Source: Euwallacea fornicatus
Taxonomy: Eukaryota > Arthropoda > Insecta > Coleoptera > Curculionidae
Length of the DNA: 64,000 bases
Direction: 5' to 3'
Assembly (NCBI RefSeq): GCF_040115645.1
Contig: NC_089548.1
Location: 558,001 to 622,000 of the forward strand
Each line of letters starts with the position of its first letter. Position 1 is the stretch's first letter. A program made the position numbers and the translations under genes. Below, one piece after another: positions 59,031 through 64,000 of the stretch. Below the pieces are notes generated by a model. It made no database searches. It was not told the origin of the DNA and saw only the letters and a program-made list of their open reading frames with translations.

Positions 59031-61174
59031 CAGGGTGTTTCCTAAGTACGGTACATAACTTCGGAAGCGTATTCTACAGCTAAAATAAAGGTAATTTTGT
59101 TATATAAACTATATCCCAAAAATACTTCTTTGCGGAAATACAGGGTGTGAAAATTTCTTTAAAAAATTACAATTTTTTTAATATTTCCGAAACTACTCGA
59201 GACATTTTAATGAAAATTTTCAGAGTTTGAGAGTTAGCAACGGTTATATTTTACGCTAAAACAGTGGCGTGCGGGCAGGAAAATTGCTAAATATTTTAAA
59301 GGAAAAATGTGGTACGCCACTGTTATCTTTCAATATTTTGTTCTTTTTTTAATTATGTATTCGATTTGGAAGAAAAAAGGTCTTTTGACTTTTTTTCGTA
59401 GGACGCACTGTTTTCGAGTAAATAAATAAAAAACTGTAATGTAATAAGTACTATTCGTGAATGAATACAGCGCCATTTTTTTTTTATTATTTAACTAAAA
59501 ATGGCAATCATAAAAATAATCATTTCTGATACAGAATCTAAGCAAATGTTGAAAGTGGCCACCTTCTGATAAAATGCACGATTGCATTCGTCTCATCATT
59601 GATTGTCTCACTCGTTCAAAAACTCCTAGAGTATTTCTTATGGCATTGCAACTTTGAATTCGATTTTTTAAGTCGTTTTCATCTAATACACGTGTCTTCT
59701 ACACGAGCGACTTGAGGTGACCCCACAAATAAAAGTCTAAAGGATTCATATCATGATTGCGAGCTGGTCAAGTTTGAGGACCTCCGCGTCCAATCCGGCG
59801 ATTAGGAAAAGTGTTGTGGAGGTACTGATGAGGAACAAGGCTGTAGTTAACTGGGGCACCGTCTTGCGTAAACCAGAAATTAGGTCTTACTTGTAGAGGA
59901 ACATCTTCTAACAGGACATTTAATTCTTCAGTTAGAAACTGACTATACAAATTACCATTTAGTCAAGGGGATAAAAAGTGTGGTTCAATAAGATAATCAC
60001 CAATAATCTCTATCCTAAAATGATTGCTGAAAGCAACCTTCCCTTATTCCATGAGGATTTTCGTAAGCTCACAAATGTTCATTATGAAAATTAATGATTG
60101 CTTCTCGCGAAAAAGTTGCCTCATCAGTAAATAAAACTTCACTCAAAAAAATGTTGTTATGAGCCACTGTATAGAGTAACCACCTACTGAAATTTAGCCT
60201 TGATTGAAAATCGCGGGGTAACAGAACTTGTACTCGTTGTATATGGTATGGGAATAACTGAGCAACTTTCAAAACTTTCCAAACAGTCTTTGGACTCACA
60301 TGAAGTTGTTTTGCTACCTTCCTGGTACTAGTTGAAGGATTTTCTTCTATCTCTCGCAGTATTACTTCTTCTAGTGCAGGCGTTGTTACTGTTGGAGGAC
60401 TACCATAAACTTCCGGATTATGTTTAAAACTACCGGTTTCACTCAATCTGGCATATAGCTTCCTAAATGTTTTAGTACATGGCGTTACTCTATTTGGATA
60501 ACGTTCCTGATAAAGTCGTCGAGCTTCTACCGAATTTCCATTTGCTAGGCCATACATGAAATAAATTTGAGCCATTTTAGCGTTAGTGAAGTTATTCATT
60601 TTCGAATTTTAATATCTCACGCACAGATAAATAAACGGCGTTGGTGACTAGTGAAATGTCGACAATTTCGCTACCAAACAGGCAAGTACACAACAAAAAA
60701 AAATTCATATCTTCATACAAATATTTGTTCTCTTAAGAATAATAAAAAATAATGAAAAAATTTAGCAACAATGTTTTTTATTTATTTACTCGAAAACGGT
60801 GCGTCCTACGAAAAAAAGTTAAGATACCTTTTTTTTCCAAATCGAACACATAATTAAAAAAGGAAAAAAATATTGGAAAAGAACAGTGGCGTACATTTTT
60901 TCTTTAAAATATTCAGCAATTATCCTGCTCGCATGCCACTATTTTTAGCGTGAAATACGTACCGTTGCTAACTCTCAAACCCTGCAAAATTTCATTAAAA
61001 TGTCTCGAGTAGTTTCGGAAATATTAAAAAAATTGTAATTTTTTAAAGAAATTTTCACACCCTGTATTTCCGCAAAGAAGTATTTTTGGGATATAGTTTA
61101 TATAACAAAATTACCTTTATTTTAGCTGTAGAATACGCTTCCGAAGTTATGTACCGTACTTATGAAACACCCTG
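59031..61174 (-). mobile_element. Rosa-like mariner inserted in element F
   Basis: 2144 bp; TA flanks; ends CAGGGTGTTTCCTAAGTACG and its near reverse complement; inverted repeats of about 400 bp with an inner TACAGGGTGTGAAAAT motif at about 59142. It interrupts the Tc1-like gene of F at a TA. Confidence 0.88.
59530..60599 (-). pseudogene. Mariner transposase, frameshifted
   Basis: The first 176 codons are open: AKMAQIYFMYGLANGNSVEA, TSTRKVAKQLHVSPKTVWKV and LFTDEATFSREAI (first Asp). After a stop near 60069 the rest is in pieces: NFWFTQDGAPVNY (second Asp), RRIGRGGPQT, NPLDFYLWGHLKSLV (third Asp, mutated SPDLNPLD block) and the tail CILSEGGHFQHLL near 59545. The Asp spacing fits DD41D. Confidence 0.85.
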
Positions 61175-61308
61175 TATTGAGGTACATATACCGGTCCATA
61201 ATCCCGTTAATTTGTATCAGTGATCTTATTTCACGTCCAGAAAAACATCTCTAAACAAGGACGTTTCTTCCTCGATGTTTTATTGTCAAATTCATATACA
61301 GTTGCGAG

Positions 61309-62607
61309 ATTAATTATTTGTCCACCCATATAAAATTAAAAATATTAGAATAATATCCAAATTATTCAAATATTTTTAAGTTTTATTACATAAACAAAAT
61401 ATATCATATCAGCCTCAAAAAATACCAATACATGTTTAACAATAACTTTAAAATATATATGTAATTGTAAATTGTTATAAAGTGAAAACAAGAAAGGAAA
61501 AATTATTCGTCCACTAACTTTATCCTATAAAATATTATAATTCAGTATCGTGTAGCATATCTTTTTAATTTTATAATTTCTTTCAATCTCTCAGGCATTG
61601 ACTTCACCAATTTTCTGGTTACATCTTCGATTTTTGCCCATTCTTCCAGACATTTAACTTTAAGCTCCTGTTTATTGGATATTTTGTGTTTCTTCACTCT
61701 TTCTTTCAATTCTGACCACAATTGCTCGATGGGATTTACATCCGGTGAGTGACGAGAAGTTTCCAATACTCTTGGTGTGTTATATAACAACCATTCTCTA
61801 ACAATCCGTGCTTTGTATTTGGGATCATTATCTTGTTGGAACATATAATTATCTAAAATCCCCATTTCATTTGCACTTTCTCGTAAATTATTTTTAAGAA
61901 TATTTAAATAGACAAAGCGATCCATAATCCCATCGATAAAATGAAGTCTACCCACTCCATGCGAGAACACACAGCCCCAGATAAGTAGAGAACCACCCCC
62001 ATGCTTTACTGTTGGAATTAAATTTTTAGGTTTATAAGCTTCTCCGGGTTTTCTATACACTAAAACTTTCTTTGACTTTTCAAACAGCTCAATTTTCGTC
62101 TCATCTGTGAAAATAACTTTTTTCCAGAATTTAAGGTCTTTTGACAGATACATTTTAGCAAATTCAACGCGCTTGGTTCTGTTCACCTTATTAATGAAGG
62201 GTTTTCTCCTAGTTACTCGTGCCCTCATAACCATATTATTTCTTAATCATTTTCTTATGGAAGTAACATGTACAACTCGTACATAATCTGTTGCAACACT
62301 TTTTGCCAAATCTGTTGCCGTAACATTTGGATTTATTGTCACTTTTCTTATAATTTCTCGTTTCATACGTTCGCTAAAGGCACATTTTCTTCCTCTTCCT
62401 GGCAATGTTTCAGTTGTTTTTGTCGTTTTATATTTTTTTTATAACAGACTGGATCGTTGACCTACTTCTTCCAGCAATTTTGGTTATTGCACGTTGTGAG
62501 TTTCTCTAGTTATTCAATTTTACAATCAATGCTCTAACTTGAGGCGGAACTTCCAAAGATTAACGACCCATTTTTGGAACTAACTTGCTTTTTATGCACA
62601 AGATATA
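61309..62607 (-). mobile_element. Tc1-like element G, inserted in F and hit by the mariner at 62610
   Basis: Left end CAGTTGCGAGATTAATTATT after TA, with an inner ATTATTCGTCCACTAAC-like copy at about 61500. The right part is interrupted by a mariner at 62610; its right end would lie beyond the window. Confidence 0.75.
61542..62575 (-). pseudogene. Tc1-like transposase of element G, nearly complete
   Basis: The catalytic half (62234-61542) is open: VIFTDETKIELF (Asp), KHGGGSLLIWGCVFS, FQQDNDPKYKARI (Asp), SPDVNPIEQLWSELK (Glu) and IKLKRYATRY at the end. The DNA-binding half (62575-62234) has stops and at least one frameshift (IARRKRK/LPGRGRKCAF, ATDLAKSVATDYVRVVHV). Confidence 0.85.
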
Positions 62608-62609
62608 TA

Positions 62610-64000
62610 CAGGGTGTCTGTAAAAGGTCTTTACAACGCTCTACCACAGATTCTTCAGATCAAAACAAGACGATTTAGCCATATTTAGTCTAGTCCAAAA
62701 GTTGATAATAACAGCGCTAGAGGGCGTCAAAGTTGAAAATTAAAAATCAATTTTTTAACATATTTTCCATACTGTACAACATAAAAACGTGAAAGTTGGT
62801 GTAGGGGAGTTTTTCAAGACGCCGAATTCATATCTGCTAATAAATTGCACTTACCTGGTAGAGGGCGCCACTTACGGCACACCGCATGTATTAAATTGAT
62901 TGAAACTTTTTTGCCTCCTGGTATAAATGATTTTCGAATACAGTAGTGTATTTGGTCATCGTTTATAAATAAAAAAGGTATACCTTGTTGATGTTGCTAC
63001 GAGGAGCCGTTTACGAGATAAATGCATTTTAGTAATTCAGGTGTAAGATTTTAGATTAAACAACTTATTTACTACAAAAAGGTACTCTTGATAAGACCTT
63101 TAATAATTCGCAGTAGTTTTACAAGAAAACTTAATTACCAAATCATGAATACAAAGAAATAAGAATATCACAAAAACTGTTCATTTTGCACTAAATGTTA
63201 GAAATCATTTAAATCAACAGTACCCAAATAAATGGATAGGCAGAGGTAATGACGCCCCTGTAAAATGGCCACCACGTTCTCCGGACTTAAATCCAATGGA
63301 TTATTTTTTATGGGGACACCTTAAGTCCATGGTTTACATGACAACTGTCGATAACGAAGAACAACTGTGGCAACGTATTCAAGATGCAATAAATAATATT
63401 AGAAACGACGAAGAAGTTATGCAAAGAGTACATTTTAATTTTCTTCGGCGTATAAACCTTTGTATACGTGCAAATGGTGGACTCTTTGAACAGTTTTTGT
63501 GATATTCTTATTTCTTTGTATTCATGATTTGGTAATTAAGTTTTCTTGTAAAACTACTGCGAATTATTAAAGGTCTTATCAAGAGTACCTTTTTGTAGTA
63601 AATAAGTTGTTTAATCTAAAATCTTACACCTGAATTACTAAAATGCATTTATCTCGTAAACGGCTCCTCGTAGCAACATCAACAAGGTATACCTTTTTTA
63701 TTTGTAAACGATGACCAAATACACTACTGTATTCGAAAATCATTTATACCAGGAGGCAAAAAAGTTTCAATCAATTTAATACATGCGGTGGGCCGTAAGT
63801 GGCGCCCTCTACCAGGTAAGTGCAATTTATTAGCAGATATGAATTCGGCGTCTTGAAAAACTCCCCTACACTAACTTTCACGTTTTTATGTTGTACAGTA
63901 TGGAAAATATGTTAAAAAATTGATTTTTAATTTTCAACTTTGACGCCCTCTAGCGCTGTTATCATCAACTTTTGGACTAGACTAAATATGGCTAAATCGT
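62610..64000 (+). mobile_element. Foldback mariner, deleted, runs off the window
   Basis: TA then CAGGGTGTCTGTAAAAGG. The left arm 62610-63183 is mirrored by a right arm from 63489 to the window end; about 62 bp of the right arm should lie outside. Related to the 2250 element (shared AAAGTTGATAATAAC and GTCAAAGTTGA blocks). Only a transposase tail is left between the arms. Confidence 0.85.
63184..63502 (+). pseudogene. Mariner transposase C-terminal fragment
   Basis: Reads from LNVRNHLNQQYPNKWIGRGN through DAPVKWPPRSPDLNPMDYFL (third Asp) to NLCIRANGGLFEQFL and a stop. It has the same RGNDAPV insertion as the intact transposase at 2894. The last five codons lie inside the right arm and, inverted, in the left arm. 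The first two Asp residues are deleted. Confidence 0.85.

Larger units (their letters stand above)
58730..61300 (-). pseudogene. Tc1-like transposase of element F, interrupted
   Basis: Piece 61300-61177 reads RCFSGREIRSLIQINGIMDR and YMYL; after the inserted mariner, 59028 onward reads NTTSLYAEVNLPLTWKFMHD, then NDPQHTAK (second Asp), SADLNPLENFWNQL (Glu) and a C-terminal region with stops. DD34E type, dead. The join across the 2.1-kb insertion is in a conserved block (GIMDRYMYL...), which supports a single ancestral gene. Confidence 0.7.
53694..61306 (-). mobile_element. Tc1-like element F: outermost, in pieces
   Basis: Left end GGTCAAAAGTGGATAAAC at about 53699, split at 53765 by element B. 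It resumes at 58560 with an inner repeat (GGACAAAAATGGAGAAAC at about 58661), then its transposase, split at 59030 by the mariner, and resumes at 61177-61306, where element G interrupts it. The rest lies beyond the window. The order of interruptions is inferred from the pieces joining in register. Confidence 0.6.

Noticed and set aside
1..64000. Prokaryotic features (operons, ribosome binding sites, CRISPR, insertion sequences)
   Set aside because: Introns, poly(A) signals and element types are all animal; no spaced direct repeats or bacterial gene layout were seen.

Overview
The window looks like AT-rich nuclear DNA from an insect. Genes are sparse and split by GT-AG introns, and the gene set is of insect type: an ACSF2-like mitochondrial acyl-CoA ligase, a pair of lipocalin-like secreted proteins, a divergent ionotropic receptor, and a serpin with alternative reactive-loop exons. 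Nearly everything else is transposon DNA, mostly Tc1/mariner. A beetle is plausible, but the sequence does not fix the order. There are no operons, rRNAs, tRNAs or CRISPR arrays that I can see. All protein identities come from motif reading by eye.

Layout. 1-425: part of a Tc1-like transposase. 2070-6860 (+): a complete ten-exon ACSF2-like gene, with an intact 2.2 kb rosa-like mariner in intron 1. 7770-11850 and 13860-18700 (both -): two tandem paralogous lipocalin-like genes with matching exon phases. Their introns hold a full-length Tc1 element with an open transposase (9283-10854), a MITE that nearly fills an intron, and two abutting mariner derivatives. 20736-24847: an old foldback mariner whose right arm was later hit by a mellifera-type mariner and by a non-LTR retrotransposon. 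24999-26452 (-): a two-exon ionotropic receptor. 28.6-41.8 kb: no host gene recognised; it holds MITEs, a palindromic foldback element with a LINE in it, LTR-like pieces and decayed LINE and mariner copies. 42167-53623 (+): a serpin with two constant exons and three usable alternative last exons. 53.7-64 kb: a nest of six or more Tc1/mariner elements inserted into each other.

The host genes do not form a pathway. The recurring theme is transposition by TA-targeting elements whose ends read TACAGGGTG or close variants. Three of them have inverted repeats so long that they include the last codons of the transposase, so an inverted copy of the gene's tail sits at the other end of the element. 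Two transposases (2894-3976 and 9557-10579) are uninterrupted and could be active. Two 724-bp MITE copies about 15 kb apart, in opposite orientation, differ at only about five positions by eye, which also points to recent movement.

The findings I would check first are the serpin's reactive-loop exon with an Arg-Thr-Arg-Arg P4-P1 sequence (furin-like), the mariner repeats that capture the transposase tail, the one-directional transposon nest downstream of the serpin, and the tandem lipocalin pair.
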